In this document: positions 1 through 8,066 of the stretch, in pieces
Numbering within the stretch: the first letter of the stretch is position 1
Layout of the letters: every line of letters begins with the position of its first letter
Assembly (NCBI RefSeq): GCF_008180195.1
Contig: NZ_VTAV01000023.1
Coordinates: 1 to 44,626, forward strand
Direction: 5' to 3'
Origin: Sphingobacterium phlebotomi
Lineage (GTDB): Bacteria; Bacteroidota; Bacteroidia; Sphingobacteriales; Sphingobacteriaceae
DNA length: 44,626 nt
The notes under the pieces: model-generated
Seen by the model: the letters and a program-made list of their open reading frames with translations, nothing else
Databases searched by the model: none
What the model was told of the DNA's origin: nothing
Position numbers and translations under genes: made by a program

Positions 1-28
1 TTAGTAAACAGTATTAAAATTTAAATTT

Positions 29-1720
29 ATGTGTGGAATTGTTGGTGCTTTTGAATTAAAGCCGTTCTCCTCGGAGAAGTTGAGACCGCAGGTGTTGGAG
101 ATGTCGAAACGTATTCGTCACCGCGGACCAGACTGGTCAGGTATTTTTACCAGTGAAAAAGCTATTTTGGCGCATGAACGTTTGGCTATTGTTGATCCTA
201 AATCAGGAAGTCAGCCGTTGTTCAGTCCAGATGGAAATGTCGTGCTTGCCGTCAATGGTGAAATTTATAATCATCAACAACTCCGAAATACACTACCTAA
301 TTACGAATTTACCACACAGTCGGATTCAGAAGTTATTTTGGCATTGTATCTGGCAAAAGGCTCTTCGTTTATAGAAGACTTAAATGGAATATTTGGCTTT
401 ACCTTGTATGACGCGCGCGATAATTCCTTTTTAATCGCACGTGATCACATGGGGATCATTCCTTTATATTATGGTAAAGATGAAGAAGGGCAGTTGTTTG
501 TCGCCTCCGAATTGAAATCGTTGGAAGGATTTTGTGTAGAAATAGCGCAATTCCCTCCGGGGCATTACTTGTCAAGCAAAGAGGGACGCGAGCCCAAGAG
601 ATGGTATGTACGTGATTGGGAGTCTTACGATGCAGTGAAAGATAATGAAACTGATTTAGCTAAATTACGTCAAGCACTTGAGGATGCAGTACAACGACAG
701 CTTATGTCAGATGTTCCTTATGGTGTTCTGCTATCTGGCGGGCTCGATTCTTCCGTTATTGCAGCCATCACGAAGAAATTTGCGTCCAAGCGTATCGAGA
801 CAGGAGGAGAAGAAGAAGCTTGGTATCCACAGTTACATTCTTTTGCGGTAGGACTAAAAGGTGCCCCCGATTTGATTGCAGCGAAAAAGGCAGCAGACCA
901 CATCGGTACGATCCATCATGAAATCAACTTTACTATCCAGGAGGGTTTAGATGCTATACGTGATGTCATTTATCATTTAGAAACCTATGATGTAACGACT
1001 ATTCGTGCTTCAACACCGATGTATCTTTTGTCGCGGGTCATCAAATCTATGGGTATCAAAATGGTATTGTCTGGTGAGGGATCTGATGAACTTTTCGGCG
1101 GATACCTCTATTTCCATAAGGCACCCAATGCGCAAGAATTTCACGAAGAGACAGTTCGGAAACTGAAAAAATTGTACCTGTATGATTGCTTGCGCGCAAA
1201 TAAATCGCTGGCAGCATGGGGAGTAGAAGGGCGTGTGCCGTTCTTGGACAAAGAGTTTATGGATGTTGCCATGACGCTTAATCCGGCAGATAAGATGATT
1301 AAAGATGGGCGGATGGAAAAATGGGTAGTCCGGAAGGCTTTTGAGGATTACCTGCCTGAAAGTATAACTTGGCGACAAAAAGAACAGTTTTCTGATGGCG
1401 TAGGGTATAGTTGGATTGATACGTTGAAGGAGTTAGCAGAAAATAAGGTTTCCGATGTCGAATTTGAAACAGCTGCTGTGCGTTTTCCTGTTAATCCGCC
1501 AAAAAATAAAGAAGAGTTTTTGTACCGTTCTATTTTTGAGTCACACTTCCCGTCAGAAGCTGCGGCCAAGACGGTACCCTCTGTGAAGTCAGTTGCGTGT
1601 AGCACGCCGGAGGCGTTGGCATGGGATGCTTCTTTCCAAAATATGAACGACCCATCTGGTAGAGCTGTTGCCCATGTGCACAACGATAGTTATGAAAAGA
1701 TATCACAAACGGCTGTTTAA
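29..1720 (+). CDS. asnB: Asparagine synthase B (glutamine-hydrolysing)
   Basis: This cytosolic enzyme makes asparagine from aspartate, ATP and glutamine. The protein (563 aa; E. coli AsnB is 554) begins MCGIVGAF, so Cys2 becomes the N-terminal nucleophile of the class II glutamine amidotransferase domain (about residues 2-190). The synthetase domain follows, with the PP-loop motif SGGLDSS and the downstream SGEGSDELFGGY motif. The start is fixed by the need for Cys2. Only 28 bases of upstream sequence are present, so its promoter lies outside the window. It converges on the S9 peptidase gene and the two share a terminator. The C-terminal ~40 residues are less conserved, which is usual in this family. 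Confidence 0.97.
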   Translation: MCGIVGAFELKPFSSEKLRPQVLEMSKRIRHRGPDWSGIFTSEKAILAHERLAIVDPKSGSQPLFSPDGNVVLAVNGEIYNHQQLRNTLPNYEFTTQSDSEVILALYLAKGSSFIEDLNGIFGFTLYDARDNSFLIARDHMGIIPLYYGKDEEGQLFVASELKSLEGFCVEIAQFPPGHYLSSKEGREPKRWYVRDWESYDAVKDNETDLAKLRQALEDAVQRQLMSDVPYGVLLSGGLDSSVIAAITKKFASKRIETGGEEEAWYPQLHSFAVGLKGAPDLIAAKKAADHIGTIHHEINFTIQEGLDAIRDVIYHLETYDVTTIRASTPMYLLSRVIKSMGIKMVLSGEGSDELFGGYLYFHKAPNAQEFHEETVRKLKKLYLYDCLRANKSLAAWGVEGRVPFLDKEFMDVAMTLNPADKMIKDGRMEKWVVRKAFEDYLPESITWRQKEQFSDGVGYSWIDTLKELAENKVSDVEFETAAVRFPVNPPKNKEEFLYRSIFESHFPSEAAAKTVPSVKSVACSTPEALAWDASFQNMNDPSGRAVAHVHNDSYEKISQTAV

Positions 1721-1747
1721 TAAAGGGAAGATTAATCAACCTGATAA

Positions 1748-1797
1748 TAAATACATAGAGATGCCACGAGTGGACGTCTCTATGTATTTATTTTTTT
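1748..1797. terminator. Bidirectional intrinsic terminator between asnB and the S9 peptidase
   Basis: A perfect 14-bp inverted repeat (1748-1761 with 1777-1790) encloses a 15-base loop and is followed on the + strand by a run of seven or more T. On the - strand it is followed by a T-rich stretch. The right arm includes the stop codon of the leftward peptidase gene (1788-1790), so the same hairpin serves both convergent genes. Confidence 0.85.
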
Positions 1798-3965
1798 AAG
1801 TGTAGATCAAAATAATGCGCAATTTTCTCATACATATGTATGCGATCTTTACCCATTACATTATGCTCGTGTGTTGGATAGAGAAAATAATCTACCTGCT
1901 TGCCTGCCTTTATACATGCTTCTATAAAATCCATGCTGTGCTGCTGTACAACAACGGGGTCCTGCGCTCCATGGATAATAAGTAAATTTCCCTTTAACTG
2001 CTTTGCCTTATCTATAAGTGATGTTAAGGCATAACCATCCGGATTTTCCTGGGGAGTATCCATATAACGTTCACCATACATAATTTCGTAATATTTCCAG
2101 TCTATTACAGGGCCTCCTGCAACCGCTGCGTTAAATACTTCGGGATGGTAAACCATCAAGGATGTGGTCATGAATCCTCCGAAGCTCCAGCCGAAAATCC
2201 CTATGTTTGTCGTGTCTACAAAATTTTTTGTTTTCAAATAAGTAATTCCACAGAGCTGATCGGCCATTTCAGCTTGTCCTAATTGTCGGTGGGTCACTCG
2301 TGTGAAATCCCTTCCGCGTGCATCCGAACCCCGATTATCCATGGTAAACACGATATAACCTTGTTGTGCCATATAAAGATCAAAGTAACCTGCGCCGTAT
2401 AACCATCTGTTTTGAACCAATTGTGCGTGTGAGCCACCGTATAGATATACCATGACAGGATACTTTTTATTGGGATCAAAATCGTTGGGGTATATAATGC
2501 GCCCATTTAATGGTGTTTTGCCATCTGCAGAAATCAGGGAAACAGGCTCGATTTTAGGGAGTGTAACCTCTCCTTCAAAAGGATTTTCCGCAGTTAAAAT
2601 ATGCTGTGCCGTTTTACCGTCTGCTTGTAAAATATTTATCGTATTTGGTGTCGATATGTTTGCATATTGGTCGAGCACAAACTTGCCTGTTGAACTTATG
2701 GAAGCGTTGTGTGTTCCCTGCGCTTGGGTTAGTTGTTTTGTTTTTCCCGAGGGGATTTCTACTTTGAAGAGTTGCCGATCCAATCCATTATTTGTAATAC
2801 CGATATAGGTAAGACTGTTGCCTTTAGGAAGAAAATCTCTTACGTCTTCGACGATGACATCTTGAAAACCTAAATTCTTAATCAGTTTTCCATCTGTATT
2901 GTAAAGATATAATTGATTATATCCGTCTTGATCTGTTTGATAGAGAAACTGGTTGGGTTTGTTGGGTAAAAATAATAAAGCATGTTGCGGTTCTACCCAA
3001 GTAGAAGATTGTTCTTCAAATAATGTCTGTACAAGATCTCCTGTTTCTGCATTATACTTGTTTAATTTAAGGTGGTTTTGCTCGCGATTCAGTACACCTA
3101 CGTATACAAATTGACTAGAGGGATCCCAAGTACATATCGTTAGAAATTGTTCTTTGGGTTCTCCGGTTTTCAGCGTTGTTTTCCGTCCGCTCTTACTATT
3201 GTATACAACCAATGTTACTTCCTCACTCTTCATGCCGGCCATTGGATAGCGGATATCCTTTACAGATGCCACTCGTTCCTGCCATTGGATTAAGGGGTAT
3301 TTTGTAACCATGGTTTCGTCCTTCCGATAGTATAATAATTTATCATTGTCGGGGCTCCACCACATACCTTTGTTGATTCCAAATTCTTGACGATGTGTAT
3401 AGTCGCTTCCGTTGACGATGCCATCGAGTGTATCCTGTGTTACTTTCGTTTGCGCTCCCTTTTGATCTATGATCTCAATGTTGTTTCCAATGAGGTAAGC
3501 CGTCTTACTGAAATCAGAAGCTATTTCGATATTAGTGCCCTCATTGGGAGCTTTTGTGAGTATAGCGGCCTTATTGTCTTTTAATAGATAGCTAATAGTA
3601 TATTTCCAATTTTTTGCGTTAATCTGAAATGCAAGCGTATTTTGATCTTTCCACTGGTAGTCGTAAGGGAAATATGTTAATATTATTTCGTCTTCAGTGC
3701 CAAGCGTTTTCTTGATGGCTTCTGCTATTTGTGAAGTAGTCACTAATGTTTTGTCCTGCCAGTTTGATTTGCTGTCCCGGATAAGGAGGTTTTGATATTT
3801 TGCATCGAGATAGGTGAATGCATCCGTATCGGGTATCCACTGTGGGGCCACCAACGTTTCCGGTGCAAACTGTCGAGGGCCAAATACGGTCTCTTCTATT
3901 GTAAAATTACGTTGTGCGTAAGCAAACGTCGAACCGAATAGGAATAATACGAGGAGTTTTTTCAT
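1788..3965 (-). CDS. Secreted prolyl oligopeptidase-family (S9) dipeptidyl peptidase
   Basis: A DPP IV-type serine peptidase that removes dipeptides from peptides in the periplasm. It has a signal peptide (MKKLLVLFLFGSTFAYAQ, cleavage after AYA or AQ), an eight-bladed propeller-type N-terminal region (about residues 30-470, DPPIV_N) and a C-terminal alpha/beta hydrolase domain. The catalytic triad can be read as Ser594 in GWSFGG, Asp669 in AQDPV and His701 in HEHNV. Length (725 aa) is typical of bacterial DPP IV. It lies 77 bp downstream of the DUF1080 gene on the same strand and may be co-transcribed with it. The exact dipeptide preference cannot be read from the sequence. Confidence 0.93.
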   Translation of the reverse strand: MKKLLVLFLFGSTFAYAQRNFTIEETVFGPRQFAPETLVAPQWIPDTDAFTYLDAKYQNLLIRDSKSNWQDKTLVTTSQIAEAIKKTLGTEDEIILTYFPYDYQWKDQNTLAFQINAKNWKYTISYLLKDNKAAILTKAPNEGTNIEIASDFSKTAYLIGNNIEIIDQKGAQTKVTQDTLDGIVNGSDYTHRQEFGINKGMWWSPDNDKLLYYRKDETMVTKYPLIQWQERVASVKDIRYPMAGMKSEEVTLVVYNSKSGRKTTLKTGEPKEQFLTICTWDPSSQFVYVGVLNREQNHLKLNKYNAETGDLVQTLFEEQSSTWVEPQHALLFLPNKPNQFLYQTDQDGYNQLYLYNTDGKLIKNLGFQDVIVEDVRDFLPKGNSLTYIGITNNGLDRQLFKVEIPSGKTKQLTQAQGTHNASISSTGKFVLDQYANISTPNTINILQADGKTAQHILTAENPFEGEVTLPKIEPVSLISADGKTPLNGRIIYPNDFDPNKKYPVMVYLYGGSHAQLVQNRWLYGAGYFDLYMAQQGYIVFTMDNRGSDARGRDFTRVTHRQLGQAEMADQLCGITYLKTKNFVDTTNIGIFGWSFGGFMTTSLMVYHPEVFNAAVAGGPVIDWKYYEIMYGERYMDTPQENPDGYALTSLIDKAKQLKGNLLIIHGAQDPVVVQQHSMDFIEACIKAGKQVDYFLYPTHEHNVMGKDRIHMYEKIAHYFDLHLKK

Positions 3966-4042
3966 TTTTTCTTCATTAACGGCTGCTAAATTAGAAAAAT
4001 GAATGCAAACTAAAACGTAGCAATTCCTTCGTTTAAATAAAG

Positions 4043-4777
4043 TTACAGAGGCCTAATCCATATATTGCGGAAACTCACCGGATCGTTGTGATCCTGTAAG
4101 ATAATAGGGCCGCTGCCATGTGCCTTCATCTTTGGTAAACCAATATATTCTGTCGTGCCCTCGATCTGTGTATTATTCTGTATCAATACACCATTATGTA
4201 ATATGGTAACGCTACCTTTGCTGATTAGCATGCCATCTTTATTAAAGCGTGGGGCTTTATAGACGATATCATAATTGTGCCATTTATCTTCTGTTGCTCT
4301 TACCTCCACCAATGGAGGGTTCTGTTTGTATATGCTCCCAGCTTGCCCGTTGACATAGGTGGGGTTGTTGTCGTTGTCCAGCACCTGTACTTCATATCTG
4401 CCTTGAAGAAATATGCCACTGTTTCCACGTCCTTGACCTTCGCCTTTTACCATCTCCGGACTTTTCCATTCTACATGGAGTTGAAAATCTTCAAATGCTT
4501 GTTTGGTCTGGATGTCACCTGTTTTAGGTTTAACCGTTAAAATATTGTTTTCTACAATCCACGTAGCGGGTTGTTCGGGATTATTACGGCTTACCCATTG
4601 GTCTAGATCTGTTCCGTCAAAGAGAACGATGGCATCACTGGGTACCTGGTTTTTAAGTGTGACAATAGGAGGTTTAGGGGAATAAAACTCTGTATCTTCC
4701 GGCTTGAATTTTGTCTGCGCCATACTGCCTAAGGATAATGTCAAAAATAGTAACGTGCTTCCGAATTGAATATGCAT
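4043..4777 (-). CDS. Exported DUF1080 (3-keto-disaccharide hydrolase domain) protein
   Basis: This 244-aa protein starts with a signal peptide ending SLGSMAQ and holds one DUF1080 domain (about residues 45-243). The domain is a concanavalin-like beta-sandwich, recognised here from FDGTDLDQWV, the GNSGIFLQGRYEVQVLD core and the WHNYDIVYKAPRF segment. Related domains cleave 3-keto-glycosides, and others are uncharacterised sugar-related proteins. No partner oxidoreductase (GFO/IDH/MocA) is visible nearby, so a 3-keto-sugar role is only an inference from the family. It is divergent from folB across 124 bp of A+T-rich DNA. Confidence 0.88.
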   Translation of the reverse strand: MHIQFGSTLLFLTLSLGSMAQTKFKPEDTEFYSPKPPIVTLKNQVPSDAIVLFDGTDLDQWVSRNNPEQPATWIVENNILTVKPKTGDIQTKQAFEDFQLHVEWKSPEMVKGEGQGRGNSGIFLQGRYEVQVLDNDNNPTYVNGQAGSIYKQNPPLVEVRATEDKWHNYDIVYKAPRFNKDGMLISKGSVTILHNGVLIQNNTQIEGTTEYIGLPKMKAHGSGPIILQDHNDPVSFRNIWIRPL

Positions 4778-4901
4778 GGGATGAATATTTTTTGGTGCTT
4801 ATAGTAAAACAATAATATATATTAATTTACAGGTTTCATCTAATTATTTTTTCTTTTATCATATTATTTACATCCCGGTTTCATTTTTTATATGTTTGTA
4901 T

Positions 4902-5267
4902 ATGGGTTCTATCACACAGGAAGTAGCACTTAAGGATGTGCGTTTCTTTTCACCGATCGGGTACTACCATGAAGAACGTATTTTGGGAAATGAGTTTTTC
5001 GTGGATGTGTCTGTCTACTTTCCCTTTGACAATACCGACGCGGAGGATCTGTCGAATACGGTGAATTATGCCGAACTTTATAATCTACTATGTGAGGTTA
5101 TGAAAAAAGAACGTAAGCTTCTGGAGTCCGCTGCCCACGAAATTCTTTCCAATATACAGGACCGTTATGCTTTTATTCAGGAAGCACGTATCTCCATTCG
5201 TAAAACAACGCCTCCGTTCGATCATGATCACGTGCATTCGGTTGTGTCTTTATGTTATAAGATATAA
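4902..5267 (+). CDS. folB: Dihydroneopterin aldolase
   Basis: FolB cleaves 7,8-dihydroneopterin to 6-hydroxymethyl-dihydropterin and glycolaldehyde in folate synthesis. The 121-aa protein has the family features: an N-terminal strand VALKDVRFFSPIGYYHEER, the conserved NTVNYAELY segment, a LLESAAHEIL helix and the C-terminal ISIRKTTPPFDHDH strand. I chose ATG 4902 (MGSITQEV); an in-frame TTG at 4896 would add only two residues and is less likely. It is a lone folate gene here. Two tandem terminator-like hairpins follow it directly. Confidence 0.93.
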   Translation: MGSITQEVALKDVRFFSPIGYYHEERILGNEFFVDVSVYFPFDNTDAEDLSNTVNYAELYNLLCEVMKKERKLLESAAHEILSNIQDRYAFIQEARISIRKTTPPFDHDHVHSVVSLCYKI

Positions 5268-5290
5268 GATATTTCTTTTTTATCTAAATT

Positions 5291-5354
5291 AATGACATTG
5301 TGTCGTTGTTTTTTTGTTTTTTAAAGACATAATGTCTTGTTTTTTTATTTTTTT
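5291..5354 (+). terminator. Tandem duplicated terminator-like hairpins after folB
   Basis: Two consecutive 32-base units each contain a short hairpin followed by a T-run: AATGACA-ttg-TGTCGTT (5291-5307) then T7, and AAGACA-taa-TGTCTT (5324-5338) then T7-A-T7. The units are clearly copies of each other. Rho-independent termination of folB is the simplest reading. The paired GACA-N3-TGTC palindromes, 32 bp apart, could also be operators for the hsp20 gene downstream. Confidence 0.55.
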
Positions 5355-5408
5355 GGCTTCGGTATAACGTTTGATTAATACCAAGCATAAAATAAACAAG
5401 AAAAAAAT

Positions 5409-5414
5409 AGGAGG
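5409..5414 (+). promoter_or_regulatory. Strong Shine-Dalgarno site of the hsp20 gene
   Basis: AGGAGG lies eight bases before ATG 5423. This is a near-consensus ribosome-binding site, which most starts in this window lack, and it fixes the hsp20 start. An imperfect -7 element (AACGTTTG, 5366-5373) lies upstream, without a well-spaced TTG. Confidence 0.75.
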
Positions 5415-5422
5415 ATATAAAC

Positions 5423-5866
5423 ATGGCATTAATCAAATTCCCAAACAAAACTGTAAATTCAGACGTTGTCAATCCGTATGTAAATAGCTTTTTTGACAAC
5501 TTTTTCAACGATTCGTTCATTTCAGACCGTTTAGTAACGCGTGTTCCTGCCGTGAATATCGCTGAAACTGAAAAGGCATACGAAATTTCCTTGGCGGCAC
5601 CAGGATTACAGAAATCAGATTTTAAAATCAATGTCGACAAGAACTTGATCACTATTTCTGCTGAAAAGAAAGAAGAGTCCGTCTCGGAAGACAAATTGTA
5701 CAGCAAAAAAGAGTTTAATTTTAGCTCATTCACCCGTTCGTTTTCCCTTCCAGAATCCGTCAATTACAATGATATCGAAGCAGTGTATACGGATGGTGTA
5801 TTGCAGGTAACAGTCGGTAAGAAAGAAGATGCAATCGTTGCCAAAAGACTTATCGACGTCAAATAA
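5423..5866 (+). CDS. Small heat-shock protein, Hsp20/alpha-crystallin family
   Basis: An ATP-independent holdase chaperone that keeps unfolded proteins soluble in the cytosol. The 147-aa protein has a short N-terminal arm and an alpha-crystallin domain (about residues 38-140): VPAVNIAETEKAYEISLAAPGLQKSDFKI, then the strand with LITISAEKKEE, and the A-x-x-x-n-GVLxVTV signature (IEAVYTDGVLQVTVGKKE). It is a single-gene unit bounded by the tandem hairpins upstream and a strong terminator downstream. The very strong ribosome-binding site fits a gene that must be made fast under stress. Confidence 0.95.
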   Translation: MALIKFPNKTVNSDVVNPYVNSFFDNFFNDSFISDRLVTRVPAVNIAETEKAYEISLAAPGLQKSDFKINVDKNLITISAEKKEESVSEDKLYSKKEFNFSSFTRSFSLPESVNYNDIEAVYTDGVLQVTVGKKEDAIVAKRLIDVK

Positions 5867-5896
5867 TGGGTGAGTAGTGTGATTTAAGGTGAGGAG

Positions 5897-5930
5897 AAAG
5901 CCCCTGCAGTTTTGCAGGGGCTTTGTTTTT
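5897..5930 (+). terminator. Intrinsic terminator of hsp20
   Basis: A perfect 12-bp stem, AAAGCCCCTGCA (5897-5908) with TGCAGGGGCTTT (5913-5924), has a four-base loop GTTT and is followed by GTTTTTG. This is a G+C-rich, classical rho-independent terminator. Confidence 0.93.
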
Positions 5931-5992
5931 GTTCAAAATCGATAGACGAACCTTATAGCTTTTTAATTATTTTAGGGTAATATTTTAAAAAG

Positions 5993-6014
5993 TTAACACT
6001 GTTCACTATTTTTG
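5993..6014 (+). promoter_or_regulatory. tetR promoter with overlapping/adjacent operator
   Basis: The palindrome TTAACACTGTTCA (5993-6005, one mismatch in the arms) sits immediately before a consensus -7 element TATTTTTG (6007-6014). No TTG is found at the usual -33 distance. The same core TTAACACTGTT recurs directly before tolC. The position suggests that the TetR protein represses its own gene here. Confidence 0.65.
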
Positions 6015-6032
6015 TTCTGTAAAAAAAGTTAC

Positions 6033-6671
6033 ATGGGTATACAAGAACGGAAGACCAGGCATAAAGAAGATTTGCGCAGGCGTATTTTGGAAGCAGCTAA
6101 AAAGTTGTTTCTCACAGCAGGCTATGAAGCGACTTCTATTCGGAAAATTGCCAAGGAAATCGAATTTAGTCCAACGACCATATACCTGTATTATAAGGAT
6201 AAAAGTGATATTATCTATGCATTACATCAAGAAGGGTTCCAGCTGTTACGACAGAACTTTCAGCCCTTGATGCAGGTGGAATCTCCTTTTGAACGATTGA
6301 AAGCACTAGGCAGATGTTATATTAAATTTGCATTTGAACACCCGGATTTTTATGAATTGATGTTTGTTATGAAAGACCCGATGGAGCATTTGGAAATCAA
6401 TTGTGTAGAGGCATCATGGGAAGACGGAGAACGTGTTTTCGATTTTCTTTTAAGGACAGTTCGAGATGGTCAGGACCAAGGTTATTTTAAGGGACTGGAT
6501 GCTACACATGTAGCAATGGAGGCTTGGGCTTCCGTGCATGGTATGTGTGCATTATACGTTTCGGGACATCTTAGAAGTATGATGCATGTTGTTTTCGGAG
6601 ACGAGGATCAGGAGCGTATGATTGAAAGTGCATTTCGTGTCCTTGTGCATTATCTCGAATCCACTAAATAA
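6033..6671 (+). CDS. TetR/AcrR-family transcriptional regulator of the efflux operon
   Basis: A repressor that probably controls the adjacent RND pump and its own gene. The N-terminal helix-turn-helix (about residues 10-60) is clear: RRRILEAAKKLFLTAGYEATSIRKIAKEIEFSPTTIYLYYKDKSDIIYAL. The rest is a ligand-binding helical domain ending with a WxxVHGMCALY-type segment seen in TetR_C family members. I chose ATG 6033 (MGIQERKT, 212 aa) over a TTG at 6012 because that TTG overlaps the -7 element. Only 33 bp separate it from tolC, so it is probably the first gene of the operon. The inducer is unknown. Confidence 0.92.
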   Translation: MGIQERKTRHKEDLRRRILEAAKKLFLTAGYEATSIRKIAKEIEFSPTTIYLYYKDKSDIIYALHQEGFQLLRQNFQPLMQVESPFERLKALGRCYIKFAFEHPDFYELMFVMKDPMEHLEINCVEASWEDGERVFDFLLRTVRDGQDQGYFKGLDATHVAMEAWASVHGMCALYVSGHLRSMMHVVFGDEDQERMIESAFRVLVHYLESTK

Positions 6672-6689
6672 AAAATTTTAAACGTAAAC

Positions 6690-6702
6690 TTAACACTGTT
6701 AA
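6690..6702 (+). promoter_or_regulatory. Second TetR operator, immediately before tolC
   Basis: TTAACACTGTTAA is a perfect 13-base palindrome (six-base arms around a central C) that ends two bases before the tolC start codon at 6705. Its 11-base core is identical to the site in front of tetR at 5993. Two copies in exactly the two places expected for a TetR regulator make an operator role likely. Confidence 0.65.
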
Positions 6703-6704
6703 TA

Positions 6705-8066
6705 ATGAGAACGGTATTCATAAGTTTGATTTTCATTTATTTTTCCGGCGCGAACATCTTCGGACAGACATCACCACTATCGGATTATATTGAAGAAGGG
6801 CTAGATCATAATTTGGTGCTCCAGCAGAAAAATCTTTCCCTGCAGCGGGCGATGAATGCCTTACAGGTCGCAAGGTCTATGTATCTACCTGCTATTGACT
6901 TAGACGTGGCTTATACGCATGCAAAAGGGGGACGCTCCATTAATTTACCGGTGGGCGACATGCTTAATCCCGTTTACAATACCTTGAATGCGCTCACGCA
7001 GTCGCAAGCATTCCCGCAAATACAGAATGAAACGATTAATTTTCTTCCGCAGAATTATTACGATGCTAAGGTCCGTACTGTAATTCCGCTTATCAACACG
7101 GATATTGCCTATAACAAACAGATTAAAACGGATGCCGTGCGTCTACAGGAATCGGAGGTAGGGGTTTATAAACGTGAACTAGTTAAGGAAATTAAGGAGG
7201 CATATTATCGATATATTAGCGCCTTGGAGGTCGAAGGCATTTATAGATCGTCGTTGGAATTATCCCATGAAGGGCTTCGGGTTAATCAGAAGCTGTTAGA
7301 AGCAGGTAAGGGATTACCCGCTTATGTCGTTCGGGCAAAAGCGGAAATAGCACAAATTGAATCGCAACTTGCCGAAGCAGAAAAGAACATAAAAAACAGT
7401 TCCTTGTATTTCAATGCATTATTGAACAGGGATGCCGATGCGTTTATTGAACAGGATAGTACGCTTTTCATAGAAGAGAAATGGAGTTTACAGGACGAAA
7501 GTGAAATCGATATCTCCCAGCGCGAAGAGCTGCTTGCCTTGCAGACCGGGATAGCGATGCAGGAATCTGCATTGAAGATGAACAAACAGTATCTGGTCCC
7601 TAAAGTAAGTGGATTTCTTGACTTGGGATCCCAGGCTGAGGGTCTAAAATTTAATCAGGATTCGCGTTATTTTATGGTTGGGCTGACCTTGTCTATGCCT
7701 CTTTTTCAAGGCAATAGAAACCGTCTGAAGATTGAGGAGACAAAAATCGACCTCGCTGAAACATGGAACAGAAAAGCGCAAGCAGAGCAGCAGTTGACAT
7801 TGGCCGCACAGGTTGCCCGGAATGACGTGCTGGCAGCACTCAAAAATTATGAAAAATCAAAAGCGCAGTTAGAAGCTGCATCTACTTATCAGCGACTCAT
7901 ACAGCGGGGCTACAACGAAGGCGTTAATAGCTATATGGAAGCCATTGACGCACGTAGCCAATATACTGCAGCAAAACTTTCTGTCAATATCAGTCAGTTA
8001 CAGATGCTGGCAGCATTGGCTAAATTGGAACGTGAATCTGCAACCTTTCAAATCCCTCAACCATGA
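6705..8066 (+). CDS. TolC-family outer-membrane efflux protein
   Basis: The outer-membrane channel of the tripartite pump. It has a signal peptide (MRTVFISLIFIYFSGANIFGQ), then two OEP repeats rich in long amphipathic helices (about residues 25-235 and 265-450), with typical elements such as AEIAQIESQLAEAEKNI and YNEGVNSYMEAIDARSQYTAAKLSVN. No lipobox cysteine is seen. Length is 453 aa, normal for the family. The stop overlaps the next start as ATGA, so translation is coupled to the membrane-fusion gene. Confidence 0.94.
   Translation: MRTVFISLIFIYFSGANIFGQTSPLSDYIEEGLDHNLVLQQKNLSLQRAMNALQVARSMYLPAIDLDVAYTHAKGGRSINLPVGDMLNPVYNTLNALTQSQAFPQIQNETINFLPQNYYDAKVRTVIPLINTDIAYNKQIKTDAVRLQESEVGVYKRELVKEIKEAYYRYISALEVEGIYRSSLELSHEGLRVNQKLLEAGKGLPAYVVRAKAEIAQIESQLAEAEKNIKNSSLYFNALLNRDADAFIEQDSTLFIEEKWSLQDESEIDISQREELLALQTGIAMQESALKMNKQYLVPKVSGFLDLGSQAEGLKFNQDSRYFMVGLTLSMPLFQGNRNRLKIEETKIDLAETWNRKAQAEQQLTLAAQVARNDVLAALKNYEKSKAQLEAASTYQRLIQRGYNEGVNSYMEAIDARSQYTAAKLSVNISQLQMLAALAKLERESATFQIPQP

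Noticed and set aside
4891..4898. TATGTTTG as a promoter -7 box for folB
   Set aside because: It lies only three bases before the start codon ATG 4902, so transcription would begin inside or beyond the start, and no TTG is found upstream at the right distance.
5284..5763. Leftward 159-codon reading frame opposite hsp20
   Set aside because: It covers the hsp20 gene in antisense, has no homology that I recognise and starts and ends in low-complexity DNA. Hsp20 has clear family motifs and a strong ribosome-binding site.
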